Source: Coemansia sp. RSA 487 (taxonomy: Eukaryota; Kickxellomycota; Kickxellomycetes; Kickxellales; Kickxellaceae). From it: 64,000 nt of DNA. Position numbers and translations under genes: made by a program. The notes under the pieces are model-generated. The model was not told where the DNA came from. It made no database searches and saw nothing but the letters and a program-made list of their open reading frames with translations. The stretch is from assembly GCA_027577595.1 (NCBI GenBank), contig JANBRJ010000003.1:358685-422684 (forward strand). The letters are read 5' to 3'. Of the stretch, positions 9,985 to 19,259 are shown in pieces. How positions within the stretch are numbered: the first letter of the stretch is position 1; every line of letters begins with the position of its first letter.

Positions 9985-11879
9985 ATGTCTGCCTCCGAAG
10001 CATCCGCCTCTTCCAAGACCCAGGTTGCCAGCGGTGGAATTGGAATTGCCAATCTGCCAAACCAGCTGCACAAGATTGTCACCAAGAAAGGGACAAACTT
10101 CTCGCTGATGGTTGTTGGTGAGTCCGGCACCGGCAAGACGACCTTTATCAACACCCTGCTTACCACGGAGCTCATCGAGCCCCTCGACGACGCCAACCGC
10201 CGCAAGAAGCAGCTCGATAAGACCGTCGACATCAACATCCACAAGGCCGGTAAGTATCGACTATAAGACCTTCTCCCCTCCGCTCTGACCAGGAGGAGTG
10301 GGGGGATCGTGCATGCCGTGTTTTGTCTCAAAAGCCCGTTCTGCGTTCTAACCCCTAGTGCTGCTGTTTTTGCCTGTTGCACAACATCCTGTCTTTGGTT
10401 GTAGAGCTCGAGGAGAAGATGTTCAATGTCAAGCTCAACGTTGTCGACACCCCCGGATTCGGCGACTACGTTGACAACCACGATTGCTGGCTGCCTGTCG
10501 TCGACTTTATCGAGAACCAGTACGAGCAGTATCTTCGCCAGGAGCAGCAGCCTGTGCGCAAAGGCGTCGTCGACATGCGCGTCCATGCCTGTCTGTACTT
10601 TATCCGCCCCAATGGCCACACGTAAGTAACCTCCTCCTGCCAATCCATTCCATTCCATTGGACTCCGCGCTCCTTCGGACGGCTGGAATCGGCGGCAACA
10701 GCTCCCTTAGCTAGCTAGCTAGCTAGCTAGCCAGCCAGCCAGCTTGCTTTCTCCTAGCGTGGACCAGCCGCTGTATGCTGATACTGCCAATAATGGGCTC
10801 TGGCTGTATATACCCACCCACAAGGGGCGCTTTCCTTGTTTACATGTTCAAAGCTGCCTTGTGCCACATTTGTGTGCGCCACAGCAATAGAAGCAACGGA
10901 AGCGGCCTTGTTCCTTTGTTTTCGTGGCCTTCTTTTATTTCATGCCTCATTGTCCTTGTGTTTTTGAAATCTCCCAAAGGGCTCCTCCAGCAAAAGCACC
11001 CTTGTTGGCTATGAAGGCGTGTCTTGACTACGCTTGGCCCTTTGCGTTGTTTGCCTTGCTTGCTTCTGCGCATCTCTGCTTTGCCGCCACTGCTGGCGGC
11101 CTGGGTCTGCAAAACAATACGCTGATTGCTGGATGCTAAAGCTCTCTTGCGGCTTCTTTTTTGGCTCTGAATGTAGGCTTAAGCCACTGGACGTACGCGC
11201 GATGAAGGCAATTGGAGCGCGCGTCAACCTGATCCCGGTCATTGCAAAGGCAGACACGCTGTCGCCAGCCGCGCTGAGGCAGTTCAAGAAGCGCATCATG
11301 GACGTCATCGATGCACAGGGCATCCGCATCTACCAGCCGCCGATTGAGAGCGAGGACGAGTCTGTGACACAGCGCAACAAGGACATCACCTCGGCAATGC
11401 CCTTTGCCATCATCGGCAGCGACCGCGAGGTCAAGACCGCCGACGGCCGCCACGTGAAGGGCCGTCTCTATCCGTGGGGCGTTGCAGAGGTCGAGAACGA
11501 CCAGCACTGCGACTTTAGGAAGCTGCGCAGCCTGCTGATCCGCACCCACATGCTGGACCTCATCTCGAAGACCGAGGAGGACCACTACGACAGATACCGG
11601 ACTGCGCAGATGAAGACGCGCAAGTTTGGCGAGCCCAAGCCGAGGAAGGTCGACAACAAGAAGTTCCGCGAGGAGGAAGAGGCCCTGCGCACGCGCTTCA
11701 CCGAGAAGGTCAAGCTCGAAGAGAACCGCTTCCGCCAATGGGAACAGAGACTTATTGCCGAGCGTGACCGCCTGAACAAGGACCTCGAGCAGGAGCACAA
11801 CCTGGTCAAGCAGCTTGAGAGCGAGATCGAGGCAATTGCCAACGCTGGCTCGCCCAACACCAAGTTCTTCCGCAAGTAA
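9985..11879 (+). CDS. Septin, Cdc12-type
   Basis: GTP-binding cytoskeletal filament subunit acting at septa and cell cortex. Exons 9985-10249, 10405-10621 and 11177-11879 give 394 residues; both junctions (phase 1, phase 2) restore conserved text. The N-terminus [13 protein letters not shown] is the Cdc12-like polybasic entry to the GTPase domain. G1 is GESGTGKTT (about 46-54), G3 is DTPGFGD (about 106-112), G4 is AKAD (in [12 protein letters not shown]), and the septin unique element follows with [11 protein letters not shown] and [17 protein letters not shown]-terminal heptad-rich coiled coil runs from about residue 300 to 385, as in Cdc3/Cdc12 types. The match of IANLPNQ and the G1 loop favours Cdc12/AspC over Cdc3 or Cdc11; a definite orthology needs a tree. 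Intron 2 is unusually long (555 bp). Confidence 0.93.
10708..10743. repeat. Tetranucleotide microsatellite in septin intron 2
   Basis: A run of six to seven TAGC units followed by CAGC units lies inside the second septin intron. It is a simple repeat; no coding role. Confidence 0.9.
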
Positions 11880-12619
11880 TTCCTCTCTGGTACGTGCCCC
11901 GCTGCCAGGGAAATGATCAACATCCCTGGAGCTTTGCCTCGTCGCATGGCTCTTTTGTGTTCTACCTTCGGCCCCCGTGTCTCGTCTTTAATTTTCTAAT
12001 GTGATATGGTCCGTTCCATTCCTCTTTTTTTAGCTCTCCTTTTTTCGCATATTGCAGTCATATTTCTCTATAAGATTTATCCGTTCTTTTTTCAACCCAA
12101 CTTTACATTAAATGCTGCTCTGCAGTGAGAGAGAGAGAAAAGCCAATCTTTAATTAAAGTCTGAACTGTGCTTGTGGAAAGATCAGCAATGAGCTGGATA
12201 AGAAAAAGACAGTGGTGAGCCGATGGCTTTTTCCCTCTTTTAGACAATATGGAGGAGCAGATGTTTTTTTTTCGTGTAGCCTTTATTGATAAACTATGAG
12301 GAATCATTCTAATTTGCTTCATAAAGATAATAGTGCTTCGCCCTTCAAAACAAGATCTCAAGCGGAACTAAAGTTCCTCGTCTTTATTTTCAATAAACAG
12401 CCTGGCCTTTATAGCCGTACAAACACCACAACAATTGTACTAGATAATTGGGGGAGTATACGATGTATGCTTCCCAACAATATGATTGTTCCGACATGAG
12501 ACAATCATATTGAGAAGAGGAATCAAAGTATCCCCTCCTTGTATAATAGCTGACCATTTAGGCTTGCTTGTGTGGCCTGTGTGAACCTTGATCAAGTATT
12601 CCGATGAACGTGAGACAAT
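11880..12619. other. Intergenic after septin, with perfect hairpin
   Basis: No gene seen between the septin stop and the transposase relic. The region is A/T-rich. It contains the 12-bp inverted repeat annotated separately. The part from about 12440 may belong to the mariner-type element whose transposase relic follows. Confidence 0.45.
12478..12512. repeat. Perfect 12-bp inverted repeat (hairpin)
   Basis: Arms at 12478-12489 and 12501-12512 are perfect reverse complements of CAATATGATTGT, separated by 11 bases. It sits about 110 bp upstream of the first recognisable transposase codons, so it may be part of that dead element, but a terminator-like or chance hairpin is also possible. Confidence 0.8.
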
Positions 12620-13148
12620 AAAGACCATATACATTGGGGTATCGAACAGCGGAAGGAGCTTATATTCGCCGACAAAAGCACATCCCAGCTCAGCCCTGGT
12701 CAGTCAAGAACTCCTGTAAAGCGATCTAAAAACAGTGAACTTGGTAGGCGTAGTGCGGTTGGTACCTTCGAACCAAGTAGTCGTTTGCTTAACGTATGAG
12801 GTGGCATCTTTTGCAGCGGGCACACTGTGTTGTTTTCAGAGAAAAGTCAGTGACTAGCGAGGTATTAAAGAAGCATATGCGCCTCAACTGGAAAGTTCAA
12901 TGAAAGACAACAACCTCACAGCACTTGTAGAAGATAACACCTATACACATCCCAAACGCTTCTTGTAGATATCGCCAGCTGCAAGCTATTAAAAAACATG
13001 GCCGGCGAATTCTCCTGACCTCGACCCAGTTGAAAATTTGCAGAGAATTTTGAAACGCAGCTTCTTCAAGCAATTAAGATACCCAGCACGCAATGCCAAG
13101 GAAACTCTCATTCACAAGCTCTGGAATGACATTGAAAAGAAAGGCTAA
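12620..13148 (+). pseudogene. Tc1/mariner-type transposase relic
   Basis: Degenerate DDE transposase of the Tc1/mariner superfamily, which excises and integrates at TA. Reading with frame changes I see the segment LIFADKSTSQLSPG (first catalytic Asp codon 12671-12673), then EVASFAAGT, then ALVEDNTYTHP (second Asp codon 12933-12935), then TWPANSPDLDPVEN (catalytic Glu codon 13032-13034) and a C-terminal LKRSFFKQLRYPARNAKETL ending at a stop (13146-13148). The spacing between second Asp and Glu is one or two residues shorter than the DD34E standard. Several stops (for example two between the second Asp and TWPANS) and at least one frameshift between the first and second Asp show it is dead. The N-terminal DNA-binding domain and clear terminal repeats were not found. 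Confidence 0.85.
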
Positions 13149-13645
13149 ACAGAATAAGCATTGGCTGCTACCCACTGTACTATCGCTCATACGGAAAGCC
13201 CACCAGTTGTTCTGTAGACGTTGCTTTGAGCTTCCTATCGCTTTTTCTTGGTCTTTGGCTTTATGCAATAGCGTTTGCGCTGTTTCTCATCGCTTGCAAT
13301 GGCACTGCTTGCTGTGTTTTCGCCGAACCACGATCAAAAACAACATTTGCAACGCTTACATACCAATCGACTGCTTTGGCCACTGCTGTGGGCCCAAACG
13401 TGGTTGATATATTGTGTATGCGAAAAAGCATTTGCTCACCCTTGTGTTAAAAGGGAAAAAGATTGGCTCACCACTGCTTTTCGGCTGGTGGCTGCGCTGG
13501 AGAAAAAAAAACCTTTTCTCAACAAAATTTTCTTTCCTTTCTTTGCTTCAATTTTATTTAAATTCAGACAAAAATATAGCTAAGGTTCCCTAATATTCTA
13601 TTCTTGTACTTGTTTTTAACTTTTAAACGTAACTAAACGCACAGA
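13149..13645. other. Intergenic before FYV7-like gene
   Basis: About 500 bp with no recognisable gene; A/T-rich towards its 3' end, which should serve as promoter of the following gene. It may contain the remaining right flank of the dead transposon. Confidence 0.45.
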
Positions 13646-14266
13646 ATGGAGCGTCAAGAAGAGACAAGCAACCAGCGCCGCCGCGCACCAGTATCCATGC
13701 CACTGGACAAGCGGATACAGCGCAGTTACAAGGGAAAGCTGATCAAGCAGAGGATTGAGCGCACCAAGCATTCCAACATAAAAAGAAAGTACTTTAAGAT
13801 GCTCAAGCATGATGGCGCCCAGCCCCATGGCACAAGGACCAAGGCACAGGCAGAGTCAGCAAACGAAGATGCCGGTGGCGAAAGCAGCAACGGTGACAAC
13901 AGCGACCACGGCTCGAATAGCAAACGCACCAATGGCTATTACGACGACAGCAGCAGCAACAACGAGCGCCCTTCGCCGAAGCGCAAACACAAAGCAGCCG
14001 CCTCTGATGCACGTACAAGTAAACACAACCCACGGGCAAATCCGTTCAAGGAAGTTTTAAAGGAGAAGGAGCTGGTCCAGCAGAGACAAGCTGCAGAGCG
14101 CAAAGCGCGCGAAGAGGATCTTAGGCAGGCAAACAGACGACGTACAAAGTACCTGCACGATCGCAAGCAGCAGCGCAAGAAACTCAACGCGCGGACGTCA
14201 CGTGGCCAGCCCATCATGTCCAACCAGATCACCAGCCTTTTGACAAAAATCCGAAAGAGCACCTAG
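13646..14266 (+). CDS. FYV7: rRNA-processing protein Fyv7/TAP26-like
   Basis: Single exon, 206 residues, strongly basic. The N-terminus PLDKRIQRSYKGKLIKQR and the C-terminal segment KYLHDRKQQRKKLNARTSRG then QPIMSNQITSLLTKI are the two conserved blocks of the Fyv7/CCDC59 family, nucleolar factors for small-subunit rRNA processing. The middle (about residues 65-125) is a Ser/Asn/Asp-rich low-complexity insert, making this longer than the yeast protein. Residues about 130-185 form a charged helix (KEVLKEKELVQQRQAAERKA). It is convergent with the LRR gene. Confidence 0.8.
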   Translation: MERQEETSNQRRRAPVSMPLDKRIQRSYKGKLIKQRIERTKHSNIKRKYFKMLKHDGAQPHGTRTKAQAESANEDAGGESSNGDNSDHGSNSKRTNGYYDDSSSNNERPSPKRKHKAAASDARTSKHNPRANPFKEVLKEKELVQQRQAAERKAREEDLRQANRRRTKYLHDRKQQRKKLNARTSRGQPIMSNQITSLLTKIRKST

Positions 14267-14337
14267 CACTTCAAATCTTTCTGTTTCTCTGCCAGCACCC
14301 CAACCTAAACGTTTCTTCATTCTTTTTGTATTTAGCA

Positions 14338-16125
14338 TTAATGTATGTCGTCTTCAAAAACTTGCCATATGGTTTGTGCTGGACGATCTTGTCGTGAAAA
14401 AGCTGGTGCTTCCTTGTCCCGGGCGTGGTGTTTCTTCTTGCGCAAAATAGCGTCGGCTACTCTACGCCCAAGACCTTGTCGTGGCAGTATCTTCACAGGA
14501 AGAAGCCTGGTACTGCTACCAGAGCCTGGAGGGCCATTGTCTTCCGCCAGGACCAATTTTGTCAGTGCAAGTGCTAGCTGCTTTGCTTTGTAGTAGTCCC
14601 GCGCATGCTCTGGCACACGTGGGGCAAACATAGCTGCGATCCTGGACTTTTCATCGTACCAGTGCGCCTGGCACAGATTGTACTCGATAGGAAGCTCTAT
14701 TTTATCCCGGCAGACGAAGGACCGGCGCTTGATTGCCGATGCTGCTGGGTACAGCCTGTGGCAGTAGTCGCAGGCAACAAAGCTGTTTAGACGCTGCTGC
14801 AAGTGCTCTGGGAGGCCAAACGGGTATCCAACATTGCTGACAATCATCTGGTGCAACACGGTATCCACAAGAGATGGAATGGCTGAGCGCTGAATATCAC
14901 TGCAATCGTACGACGGTGGCGATTCCTTACTAATAAGAGGACATCCCTCGACTAGAAGCAGCTCTAGTCTGCCTCTGTTTGGCGCAGCAGATCCGCCGTG
15001 AATAAACATGCGTGCTGGAAGAACATCAATTTGATTATGCGAGAGATCGAGAAAGCGAAGCATTTGTAGCCTACATAGACAATCTGGGACGGACACAAAC
15101 TTGTTGGCTGCGAGGTTAAGCACCTCCAGCTTATCGAGGTGACGTGCTGCGGACGGAAGATCTGTCAGGGAATTGTCCCCAACGTCCAATGTTTGCAGAT
15201 TCTGCCAAAAGGCGATGGCAGATGGGAGCATCTGGAGAGCGTTTTTAGAGAGATTGATATGCTGTAGCTGCCGTAAGAGCCCAATCTCGTCTGGAAGCTC
15301 CCTAAGGGCGTTGTTGGATAGGTTAATCTGCGTCAGTTGCCCTGCAAAAATGCCAATGTTCGGGTGGAGGCGAGCCAGTTGTCGATTCGAAAGATCGACC
15401 ATGCCATCATTCGTCGCCGTGTCTTGCAGCGCAAACTGCACATCACGCTGCTCGCATTCCGTTTTAGAGTACTCTAAATATACAGACCCCGTTTCTGGAC
15501 ATCGGCGATTGTCATCGAGGCAGCCAGTCACAGCCACTCTTCTACTGACTGTCAATGGACCTCCTTTCTCACCGACATATTCTGCAGCAGCTGCTACTGT
15601 TGGAGCGGTGGCACGTGGTATTGCCAGCTGTTGGCAAGTATACGGCGTGTCATGGACATCTGAAGTATCGGTATGCGGGGAGGTGGGGCTAGAACGAAAG
15701 GGCGATGAGGGACTAGAAGGGCTTACAAATACGTTTGCCGAGTCCCTTGATCCTACCGCAGGATAGCCCTTCACGTCGCTGCATTGTGCTGTGCCTGGCC
15801 GAGCAGACACAATGCCAGCTACAGCTGCTCTAGATCCGGCTAGTAGGACATCTGGAGGCATGTGGGCTGATGTACTTCTTTGTGTAGATACAGCCATGTG
15901 TGAACCAGTAAATGAACTTGTTGCCGTTGGTGCTGGTATGCGCTGGTAATGGCGAAACGTGGCAGGTGCTTCTCTGGTCGAGTCCTGCTCAAGACGTAGT
16001 AGAGAATAACATGAAACGATATATAAACAGATATTTCTGCACAAGGTGCTGTAGAAAATGAGAAAGAAAGAAAGGCTAGCTGCAACCGACAGACTTTCAC
16101 AGCATAAAGAGTTGGGCCACAGCAA
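14338..16125 (-). CDS. Leucine-rich repeat protein with C-terminal zinc-binding-like domain
   Basis: Open frame of 595 residues. About residues 240-390 are five to six LRRs of the short SDS22/Shoc2 type (for example LTQINLSNNALRELPDEIG and LQTLDVGDNSLTDLP). After them a Cys/His-containing module follows: CDYCHRLYP, then VCRD, then LCQAHW, a pattern that could bind one zinc and is reminiscent of LRRC58-like proteins. The C-terminus is basic (LRKKKHHARDKE). The N-terminal 76 residues contain a hydrophobic stretch unlike the rest and could be untranslated leader; the more conservative start is Met77 at 15897. The linker before the LRRs is Ser/Pro/Thr-rich. No kinase or other enzymatic domain is visible. 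Function is not known from the sequence; LRRs suggest protein binding. Confidence 0.75.
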   Translation of the reverse strand: MLWPNSLCCESLSVAASLSFFLIFYSTLCRNICLYIVSCYSLLRLEQDSTREAPATFRHYQRIPAPTATSSFTGSHMAVSTQRSTSAHMPPDVLLAGSRAAVAGIVSARPGTAQCSDVKGYPAVGSRDSANVFVSPSSPSSPFRSSPTSPHTDTSDVHDTPYTCQQLAIPRATAPTVAAAAEYVGEKGGPLTVSRRVAVTGCLDDNRRCPETGSVYLEYSKTECEQRDVQFALQDTATNDGMVDLSNRQLARLHPNIGIFAGQLTQINLSNNALRELPDEIGLLRQLQHINLSKNALQMLPSAIAFWQNLQTLDVGDNSLTDLPSAARHLDKLEVLNLAANKFVSVPDCLCRLQMLRFLDLSHNQIDVLPARMFIHGGSAAPNRGRLELLLVEGCPLISKESPPSYDCSDIQRSAIPSLVDTVLHQMIVSNVGYPFGLPEHLQQRLNSFVACDYCHRLYPAASAIKRRSFVCRDKIELPIEYNLCQAHWYDEKSRIAAMFAPRVPEHARDYYKAKQLALALTKLVLAEDNGPPGSGSSTRLLPVKILPRQGLGRRVADAILRKKKHHARDKEAPAFSRQDRPAQTIWQVFEDDIH

Positions 16126-16366
16126 TATCCCTTTATATTACGGATGTGCATTTGTAATGTGCTGCACGGTAGAAGCCAAGGCTGCAAATGTGGGGCTAGC
16201 CAGCGAAAGAAGTAAAGAGAGCGAGGCGTTGTGTACAATCTGGATGAATGCCACCACACCTTCGATGGAGTAGAAGAAAACGCCCATTTGCTATAACGAG
16301 TGGTAGACTGGGCATTTATTATACGTTTATTGAAAATAAAACAAAGCTGGAGACAGCCCTGAGGGC

Positions 16367-17149
16367 TCAGACCAGAAGAAGTGCGTTGATGCATCCGTCG
16401 TTCTCTGGGTTGTTTGTGATTTGCGCGTACTTGCCCCACAGCACCTTACCACCGGTAGTGACAAGCCCGAGCTCGGCTACGTTTACCTCCACGATGGTTC
16501 CCTTTGTCAGTACGCCGAGCTGTGTATACATCGGGCTCTGTGGGTTCTTCTTTACGCCGATGATCGGGAGCTGGAACGTCGCCTTGAGCTCGGGATGTGT
16601 GACGTTGGCCTTTTTGTAGCGCAGTGCCATTGGCCGAATGAAGCGCTCGTATTTTGGCGGCTTGCGTGTAAAGCCATCGCCGACAAATGTGGGCTTTGTA
16701 ACCATACGCTTCCACGACTTTGATTTCGACTTTCCCGTCTTCACAACCTTGAACATCTCGTCTTCAGCAATCCCGCGCACCTTGGGCACCGGCACATCCC
16801 ACTTCCCTGCCTTTTCCCTGCGCTTCTGCTTCAGCATGTTGCTCAGCACCTTTGCTCGCTGCTGGCCCTCACGGTCAAGGAGATAGGCCGGGACTGCTCC
16901 GTCGGGAACCGCATCGTCTGTCTTTTGCTTGGCGTTCTTCTCATCGTGCATCTTGATCGTCTTCTTCATCTGGATCTTCTCTGCGTGCCTCTTCTTATTG
17001 TACAGCTTGGCCTTCAGCCCGTGCACCTTTTGCGCAAACGCCGCATCCTTGTGTACCTTACGCGCCTCCTTCTTGCGCTTGCGCTCGTCGTGGTCAAAGC
17101 GACGACCGTGCCGTCTAATGGACTCTTCAATGTACTCGTTCTGCGGCAT
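16367..17149 (-). CDS. NSA2: Ribosome biogenesis protein Nsa2
   Basis: Single exon, 260 residues, the usual Nsa2 length. A constituent of pre-60S particles needed for 27S pre-rRNA processing. The N-terminus [19 protein letters not shown] and the following basic helix [17 protein letters not shown] are hallmarks; the C-terminal half has the eS8-like beta domain with [20 protein letters not shown] then [20 protein letters not shown]. Both family blocks are full length and uninterrupted. It lies tandem to the LRR gene, with about 240 bp between its stop and the longest possible LRR start. Confidence 0.97.
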   Translation of the reverse strand: MPQNEYIEESIRRHGRRFDHDERKRKKEARKVHKDAAFAQKVHGLKAKLYNKKRHAEKIQMKKTIKMHDEKNAKQKTDDAVPDGAVPAYLLDREGQQRAKVLSNMLKQKRREKAGKWDVPVPKVRGIAEDEMFKVVKTGKSKSKSWKRMVTKPTFVGDGFTRKPPKYERFIRPMALRYKKANVTHPELKATFQLPIIGVKKNPQSPMYTQLGVLTKGTIVEVNVAELGLVTTGGKVLWGKYAQITNNPENDGCINALLLV

Positions 17150-18236
17150 TTTCTTATACCTGTACCCACAGCAAACTTATATATTTTCCGTGCACGCGTA
17201 TATACGCAAACGTTCAAATTGCAGCTTGGGGATTTAGCTGTAAATGTATGGCCTACTTCACCAGGCTGGCCTCTGCACTATCAACCGGATATGTATAATA
17301 AACACAGATACTGCGTGCTTTTACCGAGAAAGAGGAAGAGAGCTAATAAATAAATACATACATAAAACTCGCAGTTGCTAAACCAAGAAATATAATTGAA
17401 AGCAAGCTCTTTTGGAAAAAAAAAAATAGAGAAAAATTCGCTTAATCTTTCGATCAATAAATCCATAAATCACGCATATAAACTTCAAAGTAGGGAAAAT
17501 CTCGCATCCCCATTGGAACTCCCAGCCCATTTTGTACCTATTAAGGGAGGTTGTATTTATACTGTTGCGTTTACACGGTAATCTGCAGGGCCACTAGATG
17601 TTTGGATATAATTTAAAGGTATCATTATATGAGGTGCTTCCCGTCGTCTTTAGCGGGGGCTCCTCAGGTTTAAATAGAGCAGAGCAAGCATAAACAGAAC
17701 CACCACATGTAAACATGCAAACAAATATAACGAACGCTGTGCGAAGATCTGTATTCTCGAATACCAGAAGCGACCATTAATAGCAATTGTAATAAGTTGT
17801 CTGCATATTCTGGAATTCGACAAAAAGGATATAAATCGTTTTCATAGGACTGTTTTCCTGTATACGTTTATTCGATCTGATTTTATTGCTTAAACCCTAT
17901 TATAAAATATTTGAGTTGTGCTTTTCCAAAATCAGAACGAGTTTAACTCGAGTTTTTCCTTGTCTAGGAAATATCTGCTCTCGGCCTCCAAGTCTCCAAT
18001 TCGATTCTTAAACCAAACATTATTTTTCTTTTTGAACAATAGATGATGGTCGCTTGCCGTACGAACAGACTTTTTTTTATGAAAATGAAAATGTTTTTTT
18101 TCCTAGAACTGTCCTAGCTAAATAACAGCGAGCGTGATAGCGATTAGGCCGCAAGTTGCCGAGCCGCCATCATCATCAGAATGTGTTACATAGTTTTAAC
18201 GGCTATAAAAGCCAATGTTTTGTTTGAAATGAACCT
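17150..18236. other. A/T-rich intergenic region
   Basis: About 1.1 kb, A/T-rich, no recognisable gene on either strand. The right half leads into the TnpB/Fanzor-like relic and may contain unrecognisable remains of its upstream part. Confidence 0.45.
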
Positions 18237-18687
18237 GTTCGTGGTGTCGGGATGCGGCGGATGCTGAGGCGACTCGGGTTTGAGGTTTATCTGCTTAACA
18301 AATTTCACATTTCAAAACTATATCCGCTATGCCACGGTGTGCTCGAAAAGTTCAAGAAAATGAAGAACCCACGGCTGTTTGGAAGCGCAGAGAAGAGAAA
18401 GCGTAATATTCTATGCCATGGTTTGCTTGGATGTACAAGCCGCAGAGTGTATACAAGCTGTAACGGAGGCAACAAACAAAAACAGAAGGGGAGGAAAGAG
18501 CGGCGCAGTGCAATACGATCCCGCTTGGATTGCCACAACCAGATGCTGTAATCGCAATATTTCCGCTACCACCAACTTCCACTATGTTGCCAGCTGGCAG
18601 CTTGAGCACGACAAAGTCTCCAAACCGTTCAAACGCTCCACTGCTTCTGCTGTAGAGCCCCAACACACTTACAAAGCTCGGAGCCGC
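18237..18687 (+). pseudogene. TnpB/Fanzor-like nuclease C-terminus, decayed
   Basis: Two overlapping frames keep the order of the C-terminal end of a TnpB/Fanzor-type (RuvC plus zinc ribbon) protein. Frame one: MLRRLGFEVYLLNKFHISKL, then YPLC in place of the CPxC knuckle, KNPRLFG and LCHGLLGC. After a frame shift: CCNRNISATTNFHYV, which corresponds to the WNRD-x2-A-x3-NF motif supplying the last RuvC acidic residue. Here the Asp is Asn and the Trp is Cys, and the first zinc Cys is Tyr, so it cannot be an active nuclease. Nothing convincing of the N-terminal RuvC parts is present upstream. A related zinc-ribbon transposon protein is the main alternative. The dispersed repeat begins about 25 bp after it in the same orientation. 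Confidence 0.55.
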
Positions 18688-18713
18688 ACGCGACACGCAG
18701 TCACCACAGCCAA

Positions 18714-19205
18714 AAAACCCGGCTACCAAGCGCCAGCGTATCTGATACCTATATGAATAGATGCAAATTCTGACTTAGCTATTGCTTCACCGACATGCAC
18801 GACAGGAAACGTTATTCCCGACTGTATGTGTCTTGCCCATCTGGCTGTCATTGCATCCCCACATTGGCGTGCAGGTGCTTACACTGCCGCTAGGCTAGGC
18901 AGTGTGGTAGGGTGGTGGCATCTAAGAAACTTAGCCCCTATGCTGCAAGTATTCTGTTGACGTTTGTTGCAGTTGCTACTAAATGATGCTTGCTGCTGTT
19001 GCGGTTTCTTTTGTATGTTTCTGATTGATTACTTTTTTTACTAGTGCTCAACATGGTTTCTTTTTTCTCCTGCCTTTCTTATATTCTGTATTGGCGGCAG
19101 CAAACAATGCTTTCTCTCGCAAACAGCGGAAAGCACGACTTTTACAAGCTTCTTTCCCCCCCTCAAATAGTGTAGGGACTATCCATGCTTTTTGGATTCA
19201 AAGTT
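18714..19205 (+). repeat. Dispersed repeat, copy 1 (longest, same strand as Fanzor-like relic)
   Basis: Clear nucleotide similarity to 59889-60415 (reverse complement) over nearly its whole length and to 42813-43001 over its last 190 bp. Its first 200 bp read as a short Cys-rich frame (RKRYSRLYVSCPSGC..., C-terminal hydrophobic stretch ending VATK), interrupted here by a TAG. The 3' end is a small hairpin at 19181-19197 (arms ATCCA/TGGAT) followed by TC. The CCDC174-like gene starts only about 55 bp later, so the repeat forms its promoter or leader. Confidence 0.85.
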
Positions 19206-19259
19206 TTTCTCAGCATAATATTTTTATAGCCACATTTTGTACTCGTTCATTCAAACACC

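Noticed and set aside
10708-10743. TAGC tandem tract as a CRISPR-like or regulatory array
   Set aside because: Plain tetranucleotide microsatellite without spacers, inside an intron.
12760-12790. Sequence resembling a tRNA B box on the minus strand near 12770
   Set aside because: No A box or cloverleaf could be formed; it lies inside the transposase relic.
13200-13345. Possible fourth copy of the dispersed repeat
   Set aside because: Only a short word similarity to the end of the Cys-rich frame; no spacer or terminal hairpin follows.
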